Positions 16,465 to 26,391 of a stretch of DNA of 64,000 nucleotides are shown here, in pieces. Made by a program: the position numbers and the translations under genes. The first letter of the stretch is position 1. Every line of letters begins with the position of its first letter. Under the pieces are notes generated by a model. It was not told where the DNA came from. It did not search any database and worked only from the letters and a program-made list of their open reading frames with translations. The stretch is taken from the NCBI GenBank assembly GCA_951812335.1, contig OX638293.1, forward strand, positions 1,968,731 to 2,032,730, read 5' to 3'. Source of the stretch: Rhodothermales bacterium (GTDB lineage: Bacteria > Bacteroidota > Rhodothermia > Rhodothermales > VXPQ01).

Positions 16465-18900
16465 ATGCGCCCCTCCACAACCATCCTTCTTCTTGGCTTT
16501 TTTTTCCTGTCGCATACCGGATACGCCCAATCGGCGGATCACGACATGGAGGAGGGGCTCTCGGCTTTCCAGGAAGGATCGTACGCCAAAGCCGAAGAGG
16601 TCTTGCTACGTATAACGGAGTCGGATCCGGATCGGGCGGAAGCACATTATTTGCTTGCCCGTCTGTATACGGAAACCCCTTTATCCGATCCGGGCAAGGC
16701 TGAGGATGCGCTGGACGAGGCTATCCGGATCGAACCGGAGAATCCCGATTATCTGGTCGCCAGATTACTGCAATTGCGCAGGAAGCCCCGGAGCGCCCTG
16801 CAAGAGCGCCTTCGCGAGCAGCAGCGAATCGCTCTCGCAAGACAAGTTCTTTCTATCGATCCAGCCAATGCGTTCGCGCACGAGGAACTGGGAACGCTCT
16901 TTATCCGCGATTTCTGGCGTTATCGTAATGCCATCATGTTTCCGAGCATGACCTTTAGCGGAAATTTGTATCGCGGAAGCCAGGCTATGGCGTTGGGCGA
17001 TCCGCCGCTTGCTTCACAGGAATCCCCTCTGCAAGAAGAAAGGGAAGCGGACGATTCTTTCGACGATACGGGGGCTTCTCCTCAGCAGACAACCCCCGCG
17101 TTCGCTTCCGATCCTGGCAACGTGTTCCTCGCGGACCGCTTCGACGTAGAAAAACTTGAGGAACAGGGAGTGCCTGTCCTGGATTTATCGCGACGAGCGC
17201 AGCAGGCATACGAACGTGCGGTCGCACATCTCGAAGGCGCCCTCACGTCCGATCCCCGCAGGCACTCTGTGTATCGTCAACTCATGAAGATATATGCCCT
17301 GAAGGGGGAATACGATGCGGCTCGGGAAATGCTTGAAAATATGTATACGTTTTTCCCCGAAGCTTCTTCTACATGGCTATATGCGGGATTGAGTCAGGCA
17401 TACGGAGGCGATCCCGAAGGAGCCGCCAGTTCTTTCGAGACAGCCTTGCAGTATATGGACAACGAGGAAAAAATCGTCTTTGAAACACTCTCTTTACTAC
17501 TTTTGCCTCAGGAAGAAAAGCTCTACGAAGAGGATCCCGTTTCATATGCCTCACGATTCTGGACAAGCAAGGATCCTCGCTATCTCACGCCCTGGAACGA
17601 ACGCAAGATCGAGCACTATGCTCGACTTGTGTACGCTGATCTACTGTACGGTAGCGAAGCCCTCGACCTGCGAGGCTGGGATACGGAGCGAGGGCATATT
17701 CTGGTGCGGTACGGACCACCCGAGAAAGATGTCGTTATTGTTCCAGGCAGTTCGTCCGGTGTGAAAGATGTCGGACTCGCACCCACATCCCGAACGGATC
17801 CCATATCCGTATTAACACCGGCCGACATGAACTTTGCCCCACGAACGGCACACCTCGGCGGGGATTTCGACATGCTGGCGGAAACCAATACCTTCAACAT
17901 ATGGGACTATGGCGATTTCCGGTTCGTATTCGAGGATCCGTTCCGTAACGGAGAGTTCCGGTTATATTCTCCCAGCGCTTCGGATATGTCTGCCGGGGTT
18001 CCGGCCTGGCTGAACGATTATTCGATCATCGCAAAGGAAACGATCGCCCGGATTCCGGAACGATACGAATATGAAGCACCGGGCCGGCGAGTGGATATCC
18101 CGTTTGTGGCGAGCGCATTCAAGGGGAGTGGGGAGGATGCGGATATCTATGTGTCGTACGGCATTCCGATTTCCGAAGACGGAATTCAACAGGAAACCAT
18201 AGCCATAGCTGCCCGGGTCGGAGCGTTTCTTGTTGGCGAGCGCCGAGACATCCTAATCGAAAGGCGACAAACGATATACGGGCTTCGAGGCGATCGCATT
18301 CGCTCCTTCGAAGAAGCTCATCTCTGGGTGGGAGGCCAGGTTATGACGGCGCCTCCAGGGCAGCATGAAGTATCCATGGAGTTTGAAACGGCCAGCGGAG
18401 GCACCGTCGCCGTGCAACGCAGAGCCATTGAGGTGCCTGATTTTACAGAAGACAAACTTCAGGTCAGCGACTTGATGCTGGCCTACGGTATCGAAGAGGC
18501 CGATCCCGAGAATGCAGAAAGCGGTACCTTGCACCGGGGAGGCTTTGCTATTATGTCCGCCCCATGGAACGTGTTCTCGCACAGACAGCCCGTTTATCTC
18601 TTTTTTGAGATATACCGGCTTACGCTTACCGAGGGCGGGGAAACACAGTACGAGACGGAGGCCCGTCTTGCGCCCAGAAACGATGCAAGGGGCGTAGCCC
18701 GGTTCATGAAAAATATTTTTGGGTCAAGCGGCGGCGTATCGGTGAGCGTGCCCGGCTCGGGGTCGTTGCCCGACGAAACGAACTACCTTATCCTCGATGC
18801 TGCAAATCAGGCGCCTGGACTATATACCCTTACGCTGCGTGTACGTGATCTCGTGAGCGGGAAAAGCGTCGAGCGCTCGATAGACCTTTTTCTGGAATAA
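16465..18900 (+). CDS. Secreted TPR protein with GWxTD domain
   Basis: 811 residues. The N-terminus is a signal peptide (MRPSTTILLLGFFFLSHTG, cleavage probably near YAQS). TPR-like helices follow (FQEGSYAKAEEVLL, AEAHYLLARLYTE, and later EYDAAREMLENMY). A GWxTD domain sits in the middle, with FWTSKDPRYLTPWNERKIEH and the name motif at GWDTERGHILVRYGPP. The rest is beta-rich. GWxTD proteins are exported proteins of unknown function seen mainly in FCB-group bacteria and Acidobacteria, so this gene supports the taxonomic placement. An upstream TTG at 16459 is possible, but the ATG at 16465 gives a cleaner signal peptide. It follows tyrS by 85 bp and may have its own promoter. Confidence 0.85.
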   Translation: MRPSTTILLLGFFFLSHTGYAQSADHDMEEGLSAFQEGSYAKAEEVLLRITESDPDRAEAHYLLARLYTETPLSDPGKAEDALDEAIRIEPENPDYLVARLLQLRRKPRSALQERLREQQRIALARQVLSIDPANAFAHEELGTLFIRDFWRYRNAIMFPSMTFSGNLYRGSQAMALGDPPLASQESPLQEEREADDSFDDTGASPQQTTPAFASDPGNVFLADRFDVEKLEEQGVPVLDLSRRAQQAYERAVAHLEGALTSDPRRHSVYRQLMKIYALKGEYDAAREMLENMYTFFPEASSTWLYAGLSQAYGGDPEGAASSFETALQYMDNEEKIVFETLSLLLLPQEEKLYEEDPVSYASRFWTSKDPRYLTPWNERKIEHYARLVYADLLYGSEALDLRGWDTERGHILVRYGPPEKDVVIVPGSSSGVKDVGLAPTSRTDPISVLTPADMNFAPRTAHLGGDFDMLAETNTFNIWDYGDFRFVFEDPFRNGEFRLYSPSASDMSAGVPAWLNDYSIIAKETIARIPERYEYEAPGRRVDIPFVASAFKGSGEDADIYVSYGIPISEDGIQQETIAIAARVGAFLVGERRDILIERRQTIYGLRGDRIRSFEEAHLWVGGQVMTAPPGQHEVSMEFETASGGTVAVQRRAIEVPDFTEDKLQVSDLMLAYGIEEADPENAESGTLHRGGFAIMSAPWNVFSHRQPVYLFFEIYRLTLTEGGETQYETEARLAPRNDARGVARFMKNIFGSSGGVSVSVPGSGSLPDETNYLILDAANQAPGLYTLTLRVRDLVSGKSVERSIDLFLE

Positions 18901-18983
18901 AACGAGGCGCCGCGTTTTCCCGTACAGGCTGAAGAAAAACGTATCGGCCAAGTCGTGCCGGTGACTGAAAAGAACAGGCGTTG

Positions 18984-19496
18984 TCAGCCGTCCCCCTTGA
19001 GAAGATCTTCAAGCGCGCCAGAGACGGAGGCATCCATTTCCTCCACCTGATGCACCATCCCTGCCTTGTAATCGACAATCCTGTCGAGCACATCCTTGTT
19101 GGAAGCGCCTATAATCTGCGCAGCCAGCAATCCGGCATTCCTTGCTCCACCGATCGCTACGGTAGCGACGGGGACACCTCGAGGCATTTGCACGATCGAG
19201 AACAATGCATCCAGGCCGTCCATTTTCTTCCCGGGTACAGGAACCCCAATCACGGGAAGAGGGGAATAGGCAGCGATCATCCCTGGCAAGTGGGCAGCTC
19301 CCCCGGCTCCCGCAACGATAGTCTTGACGCCGCGTTCATGCGCCGTACACGCATATTCCGCCATGCGATGTGGAGTACGGTGGGCCGAAAGGACACGGAT
19401 CTCGAACGATATGCCCAGAGTGCGCAGTACTTCTGTCGCTTCGGCCATGACGGGCAGATCCGACAGGGAACCCATTGCGATGCCTACAAGGACCAT
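18984..19496 (-). CDS. purE: N5-carboxyaminoimidazole ribonucleotide mutase
   Basis: 170 residues, class I PurE. GSLSDLPVM and VLSAHRTPHRM form the N5-CAIR binding site, GGAAHLPGMIA follows, and the C-terminus is helical. The enzyme shifts the carboxyl group of N5-CAIR to give CAIR in purine synthesis and works with PurK. It lies 20 bp downstream of purK on the same strand. The start at 19496 gives the short N-terminus (MVLVGIAMGS) typical of the family. Confidence 0.96.
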   Translation of the reverse strand: MVLVGIAMGSLSDLPVMAEATEVLRTLGISFEIRVLSAHRTPHRMAEYACTAHERGVKTIVAGAGGAAHLPGMIAAYSPLPVIGVPVPGKKMDGLDALFSIVQMPRGVPVATVAIGGARNAGLLAAQIIGASNKDVLDRIVDYKAGMVHQVEEMDASVSGALEDLLKGDG

Positions 19497-19516
19497 GGTA
19501 AGAAGTGATGTAGTGT

Positions 19517-20665
19517 CTAAAAGCGAAGGTGCGTAGCAGCCGTCTCGGCAAGGCGACGCGCAGCGACACGGTCGTTGCCGGTAACGGTAACGTGCCCCAT
19601 TTTACGATGCATCCTCACAATCGGTTTGCCGTACACATGCAGGGCCACGCCAGGAACCGCAAGCGCTTCATTCAGCCCTGCAGAAGACGCTGTTCCGTCA
19701 CGCGTTCCGAATACATTCACCATAATCGCTACGGGCGTGCGCAGTTCCGGGTTTCCCAGAGGGAAATCCAGCACGGCCCGGACATGGTTCTCGAACTGCG
19801 ACGTATAGCTGCCCTCGATAGAGTAGTGTCCCGTGTTGTGCGGCCGCGGGGCCAACTCGTTAATCAGGATGCTTCCGTCTTCCGTATGAAAAAGTTCAAC
19901 GGCAACGAGTCCCGTTCCCTGCACTGCTTCCACGGCGGCAAGCCCTATCCGGCACGCCTCGTCGGCCTCGGCGTCTTCGATGCGGGAAGGAACCTCTACC
20001 GCGTAACAACGATGATTGCGCTGTTCGGTATCCGCAACGGGATAGATGACATACTCGCCTCCGGGCCTGCGGGCCACAAGCACTGAAAGTTCTCTCTGGA
20101 ACGAAACGAAAGCTTCTATTAACAGGCCGTCTTCTGCCGCAAGGCGCTCCCACGCTACCCGCAGCTCGTCTGCCGAACGGACTGTCTCGTTACCGTACCC
20201 GTCGTACGCATGCGTATATTTTTTTGCGAGTACGGGATACCCGAAGCGGTCCGCTGCCGCGATGGCCTCTTCCGGCGTGGCGCAACATGCAAAGCGGGGG
20301 GTGGGTAGTCCAGCGTCCCGAAGCCAGGTTTTTTGGCGACCCTTGTGTCGGATAATGTCGAGGGTAAAAGAAGCAGGACGAACGGGCACATGGCCCTGCA
20401 AAGCGGCCTCGGCTTCTTTTACCGGCGCCCATTCGCTTTCAGCCGTCACCACGGCACAAGTAGCTCCAAAATCGCGCAGTACGTCGGCATCGGTCCAGTC
20501 ACCCACGAAGGATTGCCCCAGCCCTTGCACGGAGCCGGCTGCTTCCGGGAGCAAAAAGCGTACTTCGAAACCCATTCGCATGGCTGCGAACGCAGTCATC
20601 CGGGCCAGTTGCCCACCACCAAGAATCCCCACTACAGGAAAAACTTCTTTCGGAAAAGACGGCAT
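19517..20665 (-). CDS. purK: N5-carboxyaminoimidazole ribonucleotide synthase
   Basis: 382 residues with an ATP-grasp fold. The N-terminal VVGILGGGQLARM is the PurK signature, DGYGNETVRS lies in the ATP-grasp core, and NELAPRPHNTGHYSIEG near residue 265-285 carries metal-binding residues. PurK carboxylates AIR with bicarbonate and ATP; the product goes to PurE encoded next. The start is separated from the ftsK stop by only 46 bp, and that gap is almost filled by a 39-bp palindromic repeat (20675-20713), so either purK is co-transcribed with ftsK through the hairpin or its promoter lies inside ftsK. Confidence 0.96.
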   Translation of the reverse strand: MPSFPKEVFPVVGILGGGQLARMTAFAAMRMGFEVRFLLPEAAGSVQGLGQSFVGDWTDADVLRDFGATCAVVTAESEWAPVKEAEAALQGHVPVRPASFTLDIIRHKGRQKTWLRDAGLPTPRFACCATPEEAIAAADRFGYPVLAKKYTHAYDGYGNETVRSADELRVAWERLAAEDGLLIEAFVSFQRELSVLVARRPGGEYVIYPVADTEQRNHRCYAVEVPSRIEDAEADEACRIGLAAVEAVQGTGLVAVELFHTEDGSILINELAPRPHNTGHYSIEGSYTSQFENHVRAVLDFPLGNPELRTPVAIMVNVFGTRDGTASSAGLNEALAVPGVALHVYGKPIVRMHRKMGHVTVTGNDRVAARRLAETAATHLRF

Positions 20666-20674
20666 GAACCCTAC

Positions 20675-20713
20675 AGGATACTCTGATTAAGTCCGCGAAG
20701 TTCAGAGTATCCT
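20675..20713 (+). repeat. Dispersed TIR repeat, minimal 39-bp hairpin
   Basis: AGGATACTCTGA and TCAGAGTATCCT form a perfect 12-bp stem around a 15-nt loop (TTAAGTCCGCGAAGT). It equals the left end of the full repeats joined directly to their right terminus at the shared TCAGAG. The last two bases are part of the ftsK stop codon (20712-20714). It could act as a processing or termination hairpin between ftsK and purK, but it has no T-tract. Confidence 0.85.
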
Positions 20714-23165
20714 ATACCCTGCCCGAATTCCTGATGTCTGCGAGCAACGCATCCAACTCTTCCTCGGATTCGACAAGCACCTCACGCGCTTTGGACCCCA
20801 CGAACCGGCCCACAATACCCGCCGTTTCGAGTTGATCCACAATACGGGCGGCTCGAGTGTACCCGACGGACAGTTTGCGTTGCAGAAGTGAAACCGAACC
20901 CTGGCGAGCGCGCACGATAATATGGGCCGCCTCGTCGAAGAACGGATCTATATCATCTATGCCGGAAGGATTACCCGCCCTGCTGTTATCTCCGAAAGGG
21001 GGCAACATATAGGGGCCGGGACCCTTTTGACGTGCAACAAAATCCACCACGCGGTCCACTTCTTCGGAGCTTACGAACGGCCCCTGCAGGCGAGCCGACC
21101 TGCTTCCGAGCATATACAAGAGGTCTCCGTTACCTACAAGACCTTCTGCGCCGTTCTGATCGAGGATCGTGCGGGAATCCACCTTGGAAGCAACCTGGTA
21201 GGCAATGCGGGCAGGAAAATTCGCCTTTATCAACCCGGTGATGACATCGACAGACGGGCGTTGCGTGGCAAGTACAAGGTGTATACCTACGGCGCGCGCC
21301 ATCTGGGCGAGCCGTGCTATAGGTGCCTCTATGTCTTTGCCTGCCAACATCATAAGGTCTGCTAACTCATCTATTATTAAAACTATATAAGGCAAATGTG
21401 TGAAGGTATCTTCTTCCTCCAGTTTTCCGGCATGAACCTTTTTGTTGTAATCCTTGATAGAGCGGACTTGGGCTGCAGAAAACAGATCGTAACGTATTTC
21501 CATCTCGCGCTCGCAGGATTTGAGCACCCCCAGCGCCTGATCCACGTCGGTGATAATCGGCTCCTCGCTGTTTTCCGGCATGGCTACATAGTGGTCAACC
21601 ATGTATTTGTATTGCTGCAACTCGATCTTTTTGGGATCGATCATTACAAACTTCAAATTGGCGGGGTGACATGCGTACATCAATCCGGTAATCAGCGTAT
21701 TGAGCCCCACCGATTTGCCCGACCCCGTCGCTCCTGCAATAAGCAAGTGGGGAAGTTTCGCCAGATCCGTTATGAAAACTTCGCCTTCAATGCTTTTTCC
21801 GATCGGTATAGGCAGTTCCATCTCGGAATCACGAAATCGTGCAGTACCTACGACATCACGGATCCGAACGAGTTCGCGACGCCGATTCGGGATTTCAACC
21901 CCCACGGCGGATTTTCCGGGAATCGGTGCAATGATCCGGATACCTCCGGCAGCCATCGCCATAGCGAGATCGTTTTCTAGGGCTGTGATGCGATTTATCT
22001 TCACGCCGGGGGCCGGCGTCAGTTCGTACAACGTAACGGTCGGCCCAACGATCGCATTGATCTCGTGTATTTCAATGCCGTACGTATCGAGTTTATCGAG
22101 CAGAATTCGCTTGTTTTCTTCCAATTCCTCGTAGTCGATCGGCACTTCATCGGCATCGCGTTCGTCCAGTAGAGCAATGGTCGGAAAACGATACCGGGTT
22201 GCGAGCTTCTCATCGGGAATGTCTACCTGTCGCTCTACTATATCGGTGTGCTCCTCCTCGATGCGCTGCTGGACATGTATTTCAATATCTCTTTCCGTAG
22301 CCGGAGCATGCGCTGCACTTTGGGCAGAAGGCCCCATGCGGTGAAAAGTATCATTCAACGCACGGTGCGGGCCCGATGGGATGGGGGCAGGCGTCTTGCC
22401 GGAAGACTGCGGGGATGCCGTTTGTAAAGGCTCGCGGGGGGGTTCGTCTTCGGAATCCCCCGTTTTCCGCTTTGCTCGTTTCGCTTTGCGACGTACTTCC
22501 ACACGTTTTTCTAGTGCGACCCTTCGGCGTCCAGCGGCAGCTTTTACCGAGCCCGCCCAGGATCCGACCTTATCGAACATGCGCTGCAGATCATGGTCCA
22601 CGAGCAGCAGGACAGCTATCGCAAGAGACATTGCGAGGAGCACTGCCGATCCGATCGTACCAAAAACATGCTGGAGCCACCCGGCCACGCCAAGACCAAG
22701 CCTCCCGCTCCAGAATGCAAGTTCTGCCTCAAAAACGAGCGCGACCCAACCCAAAAGGCTGGCCAGGGTGAAGGTGACGATAAAAACCAGAACGCCTATA
22801 GAAACCAGTTTGCCGGTTATTCGCCGCCGTAACAGTAGATACCCCGCCATACATAGCAATCCTGACAGAAGTACCACCGGATAGCCGAGAAAACGAAGTA
22901 CGAGAAGGCGAGCGATCCATGCACCCGCCAGACCGAGAGCATTCGACACCTGATTTTCTCCAGGAATAAATGCATCGCTCAGCGTACTACCCCGTAAAAT
23001 AGCGTCATCGGAAGGATCGTAAGTAACCAGCGCCAGCCCAATAAGAAAGGCCAACGTCATAACGACAAGGCCAAGCACTTCATGCATACGGTTAACGGAT
23101 GCACCTTGAATGCTTTTTCCGGAAACCCTCCTCCGATTATGTTTTTTGCCGGGTAGTAAAGCCAT
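20712..23165 (-). CDS. ftsK: DNA translocase FtsK/SpoIIIE
   Basis: 817 residues. Four membrane helices lie between about residues 28 and 200, followed by a charged linker rich in K/R and P. The RecA-like motor has Walker A GATGSGKS near residue 480 and Walker B YIVLIIDELADLMM near 600. The winged-helix gamma domain is at the C-terminus (SVSLLQRKLSVGYTRAARI). FtsK anchors at the division septum and pumps chromosome DNA towards dif, activating XerCD. It is at the short end of the family because the linker is short. The stop codon TAG is shared with the edge of a 39-bp hairpin repeat. Confidence 0.95.
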   Translation of the reverse strand: MALLPGKKHNRRRVSGKSIQGASVNRMHEVLGLVVMTLAFLIGLALVTYDPSDDAILRGSTLSDAFIPGENQVSNALGLAGAWIARLLVLRFLGYPVVLLSGLLCMAGYLLLRRRITGKLVSIGVLVFIVTFTLASLLGWVALVFEAELAFWSGRLGLGVAGWLQHVFGTIGSAVLLAMSLAIAVLLLVDHDLQRMFDKVGSWAGSVKAAAGRRRVALEKRVEVRRKAKRAKRKTGDSEDEPPREPLQTASPQSSGKTPAPIPSGPHRALNDTFHRMGPSAQSAAHAPATERDIEIHVQQRIEEEHTDIVERQVDIPDEKLATRYRFPTIALLDERDADEVPIDYEELEENKRILLDKLDTYGIEIHEINAIVGPTVTLYELTPAPGVKINRITALENDLAMAMAAGGIRIIAPIPGKSAVGVEIPNRRRELVRIRDVVGTARFRDSEMELPIPIGKSIEGEVFITDLAKLPHLLIAGATGSGKSVGLNTLITGLMYACHPANLKFVMIDPKKIELQQYKYMVDHYVAMPENSEEPIITDVDQALGVLKSCEREMEIRYDLFSAAQVRSIKDYNKKVHAGKLEEEDTFTHLPYIVLIIDELADLMMLAGKDIEAPIARLAQMARAVGIHLVLATQRPSVDVITGLIKANFPARIAYQVASKVDSRTILDQNGAEGLVGNGDLLYMLGSRSARLQGPFVSSEEVDRVVDFVARQKGPGPYMLPPFGDNSRAGNPSGIDDIDPFFDEAAHIIVRARQGSVSLLQRKLSVGYTRAARIVDQLETAGIVGRFVGSKAREVLVESEEELDALLADIRNSGRV

Positions 23166-23285
23166 TACTCAAGGTACTGCGCGCCGAAGAAAAAACCACA
23201 AATGCCGAGACGAGGCGCGGGTGATACGCACGAACGGGCAAAGCTTCGAACGTCGGTTACAGGATACTATGGCAGGTGAAAGCCC

Positions 23286-24008
23286 TTATTTATCCAGCAC
23301 AATCCGGTTTTCCCGGTAATAGGGAAGGACAGGAAAGGTATTGAACTGAAAACAATATTCTACGTCGTCTTCAAAACCTTGCGATACAAGCCATTTGGCA
23401 TGGCTGCCCTGTCGCAGGGTGGTGTCCAGATACATGCGATTGCGGTCGTATAAGGAAAAGGCGATGAGCGCCGTATCGGAAACACGGTCAGGTCGTCGTC
23501 CATCCCACAGCCGATCTATTATATACCCCGCACAAAGTGTGTCTTCCAGTGATACCCGGTGTTTTTGGCCTGCACAAATGATCGTCAGGTCATTGCCTGA
23601 CTCGCGGATGGCTTCGACAATGCGATCGATATTCAGGAAACACCCGATCAGAAGATTCTTTGCATTCCGCCCCTTATGCATAGCTACCGTACCGTTGGTC
23701 GTACTAAGAATGATAGTCCGACCTTGCACCATCTCGCGAGTATACTCCAGGGGCGAATTGCCGCAATGGTACTCGTCGATGGGGAAACCGCCGCGTTCGC
23801 CGCCAAGCAGATAACTTGCCTGATCGAGGTTCGAGGCAATTTTTACTGCGTGATCCAGATCCGGCACCGGAACTACGTCCCGGGCGCCGTTGCACATTGC
23901 CGTCACGATCGTCGAGCAAGCCCGGAGCACATCGATAACGACCACTGTGTGATCCTTCACTTTTTCTTCCGGTACGAATTGGCCAGTAATAAATACTTCC
24001 GTGTTCAT
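23286..24008 (-). CDS. comB: 2-phosphosulfolactate phosphatase family protein
   Basis: 240 residues from ATG 24008; an earlier ATG at 24041 would add 11 residues without family match. Motifs VVVIDVLRACSTIVTA, GERGGFPIDEYHCGNSPLEY and ILSTTNGTVAMHKG are characteristic of ComB, which dephosphorylates phosphosulfolactate in coenzyme M/sulfolactate synthesis. No comA or comC is adjacent. ComB homologues occur widely in bacteria that make no coenzyme M, so the substrate here is uncertain. It is encoded alone between ftsK and gcvT on the minus strand with gaps of 120 and 89 bp. Confidence 0.85.
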   Translation of the reverse strand: MNTEVFITGQFVPEEKVKDHTVVVIDVLRACSTIVTAMCNGARDVVPVPDLDHAVKIASNLDQASYLLGGERGGFPIDEYHCGNSPLEYTREMVQGRTIILSTTNGTVAMHKGRNAKNLLIGCFLNIDRIVEAIRESGNDLTIICAGQKHRVSLEDTLCAGYIIDRLWDGRRPDRVSDTALIAFSLYDRNRMYLDTTLRQGSHAKWLVSQGFEDDVEYCFQFNTFPVLPYYRENRIVLDK

Positions 24009-24097
24009 GAGATACAACGGCCTATCAGGTAAGGAACACAATGATGCGCAAAGCGCCGGAAAATAATTCTTGTCTTACCGCAATGCCGACAGGCGGT

Positions 24098-25228
24098 TCA
24101 AATTTTATGCAAGGGGGGCTTCTTAACGAGCGCACGGATAGTGCGGGATCGAATGGCTATACTTATTTGGGAATCCGATATTGTGCAGGCAGGTTCGTTG
24201 GGCACATATCCCAGACCGATACCGTGTCCGAGTATTGGCGACTGTGTCCCACTCGTTACAACGCCCGTGCCCGGGCCCGCCGGGGTCGAGATACTATGCC
24301 CACTCCTTGGAATGGCCCCCTGATCCTGGACTACAAACGCTACCAGTTTCCGGGACGGACCTTCCGCATGTACACGTTTCAGCACGGATTTCCCAATGAA
24401 ATCTTCTTTGTTCATCCGTACAAATCGGCTAAGGCCGGCCTCGACAGGGTTCGTTTCCTCTGTAATATCGTTTCCATAGAGGCGCAAGCCCGCTTCCATA
24501 CGAAGAGTATCCCGTGCGCCCAATCCAGCCGGTTTCAACCCCTCGTCCGCCCCGGCCTCCAGGATCGTATCCCAGACGGATCCGGCCACGTCGGCATCGC
24601 AGTATATCTCGACGCCCGCCTCTCCGGTATAGCCCGTTGCCGACACAATAGCAAAACGCGCGCTCGCAAAGCATCCGCCAGAGGTACGTCGGAAGCGGAA
24701 CGGCTTCAAGTCATGCATATCTTCCCCGATTGCGGCTTCTGCAATGGCCAACGCGCGGGGGCCCTGTACAGCAATCAATGCAATCCCGTCGGATATATCT
24801 TCGATGATCGCCTTCGCCGGGTTATTTCGGATCATCCACATGAAATCCTTGTAGCGATTTGCAGCATTGACCACTAAAAGGTATTCCTCCCTGGCAAGGC
24901 GATATACGATCAAGTCATCAACAATACCGCCATCTTCCCGGCACATACAGGTATAGACGGCCTGTCCGACCTCAAGCGACATCGTTTCGTTTGTGACCAG
25001 ATATTGTACGCAAGTGGCGGCGTGAGGACCGCGAACAAGGATTTCTCCCATATGGCTGACATCGAAGAGGCCTGCCTCCCGGCGAACCGCACGATGCTCT
25101 TCAAGGATACCGTCCGTATAGCGCAGCGGCATTTCGTAGCCGGCAAATGGCGTCATGCGCCCACCGAGCGCAATATGCCGATCGTAAAGCGGAGTTTTTC
25201 GAAGAGATACGGATTCGGTAGATGCCAT
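24098..25228 (-). CDS. gcvT: Glycine cleavage system T protein (aminomethyltransferase)
   Basis: 376 residues. LYDRHIALGGRMTPFAGYEMP at the N-terminus, DVSHMGEILVRG, and YTGEAGVEIYCD with GLGARDTLRMEAGLRLYGND are the folate-binding and catalytic blocks of GcvT. It transfers the methylene group from the H protein-bound aminomethyl to tetrahydrofolate and releases ammonia. gcvH and gcvP are not in the window. The gene begins only 11 bp after the tyrA stop codon, so the two are probably co-transcribed. The length is normal and the C-terminal barrel is present. Confidence 0.95.
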   Translation of the reverse strand: MASTESVSLRKTPLYDRHIALGGRMTPFAGYEMPLRYTDGILEEHRAVRREAGLFDVSHMGEILVRGPHAATCVQYLVTNETMSLEVGQAVYTCMCREDGGIVDDLIVYRLAREEYLLVVNAANRYKDFMWMIRNNPAKAIIEDISDGIALIAVQGPRALAIAEAAIGEDMHDLKPFRFRRTSGGCFASARFAIVSATGYTGEAGVEIYCDADVAGSVWDTILEAGADEGLKPAGLGARDTLRMEAGLRLYGNDITEETNPVEAGLSRFVRMNKEDFIGKSVLKRVHAEGPSRKLVAFVVQDQGAIPRSGHSISTPAGPGTGVVTSGTQSPILGHGIGLGYVPNEPACTISDSQISIAIRSRTIRALVKKPPLHKI

Positions 25229-25239
25229 AAATGTTCGTG

Positions 25240-26343
25240 TTACAAGCGCCAGGCGGTGTAGCCTGCACGAGTCAGTGTTTCGGTAGCAGCTGTAGCCGTG
25301 GCGTTTTCCGCGAAGCCAATACGGAAAGCGCCTCCGGTGCCTTCGCGTATTTTGAGAAGTTCAATATCCTTGATATTCAACGATGCCTCATAGAGTATCC
25401 TGGTGATCGAGAGCAGCTCGCCAGGGCGGTCTTCTGCATAGACATATACGTCCGCAAGCGGGTGTAGAAATCCTTTTGTGTTGCGGGGTATCGTTTCCCG
25501 CGTAGAGCGAGCATCTATGAAGCGATTCTGCAATGTTTCCATATCTCTACCGGCAACCTCCCGGCGAAGGGCCTCTATTCGCCGGGCAAACGAATCAAGC
25601 ACTTCCAGGATGCAAGCATCGTTCGTTTTCAGAATGTCGCTCCACACATCGAAAGGGGAGGAGGCAATGCGGGTCATATCCCGAAACCCACCGGCAGCAA
25701 GTTGCAGAAAGGCGTCGTTGTGCCCGTTTTCGCTCGCTACATGGTTCATTAGCGCAACGGCAAGCAACTGGGGAAGGTGGCTGACAAACGCTGCAATGCG
25801 ATCGTGCCGGGCAGGGGAGAGTACAATAAGACGAGCACCCGTAGCTTCAATTAGGGTAACGAAAGAGGCATACTCCAGCGCCACGACCGAAGCATCCATG
25901 TGGTCCGGAGGACAAAGCACATAGGCCGCATTTTCGAATAACAACGCATCTGCCTGGCCGATTCCCCGGCGTTCGGAGCCAGCCATGGGATGCCCGCCTA
26001 CAAACAAGACACCCGAGGGCAACACTTTCGAGGCGCAGTCTGCAACAGGGCCTTTTACGGAACCTACATCCGTAACAATGGCGCCAGGCTTGACATAAGG
26101 CGCAGCCTGTTCCAGTAATTCCAGAATAGATTGGATGGGAGTAGCCAATACAATGACATCGGCGCCGGAAATCGCCTCCTCCAGCGAGGATGCCGCCCGG
26201 TCAAGGGCGCCGATTTCTATCGCCCGATCAAGTGTGGCAGGTTGATCGAAGCCGATGATCTCGATGTCCTGCGCCTGTTTTTTCCATACGAGGCCAAGAG
26301 ATCCGCCGATCAGGCCGACGCCAATGATGGCAACGCTTTGCAT
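25240..26343 (-). CDS. tyrA: Prephenate dehydrogenase with ACT domain
   Basis: 367 residues from the ATG at 26343. A Rossmann domain with GVGLIGGSLG opens the protein; GGHPMAGSERRGIGQAD contains the catalytic histidine, and a helical dimerisation domain follows. Residues from about 285 form a C-terminal ACT domain (VYVYAEDRPGELLSITRIL), which usually senses tyrosine. The enzyme oxidatively decarboxylates prephenate to 4-hydroxyphenylpyruvate for tyrosine synthesis. It precedes gcvT by 11 bp on the same strand. Confidence 0.93.
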   Translation of the reverse strand: MQSVAIIGVGLIGGSLGLVWKKQAQDIEIIGFDQPATLDRAIEIGALDRAASSLEEAISGADVIVLATPIQSILELLEQAAPYVKPGAIVTDVGSVKGPVADCASKVLPSGVLFVGGHPMAGSERRGIGQADALLFENAAYVLCPPDHMDASVVALEYASFVTLIEATGARLIVLSPARHDRIAAFVSHLPQLLAVALMNHVASENGHNDAFLQLAAGGFRDMTRIASSPFDVWSDILKTNDACILEVLDSFARRIEALRREVAGRDMETLQNRFIDARSTRETIPRNTKGFLHPLADVYVYAEDRPGELLSITRILYEASLNIKDIELLKIREGTGGAFRIGFAENATATAATETLTRAGYTAWRL

Positions 26344-26391
26344 GAGCAAACGACAAATCTATACGCGCTCACAAGATTGAGCAAAAAGAAC

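Noticed and set aside
23264-23276. AGGATACTATGG near the comB 3' flank resembling the repeat end
   Set aside because: Similarity ends after AGGATACT and no inverted partner is nearby.
25384-25396. GAGTATCC inside tyrA resembling the repeat terminus
   Set aside because: Only 8 bases match, it lies in conserved coding sequence, and there is no paired end.
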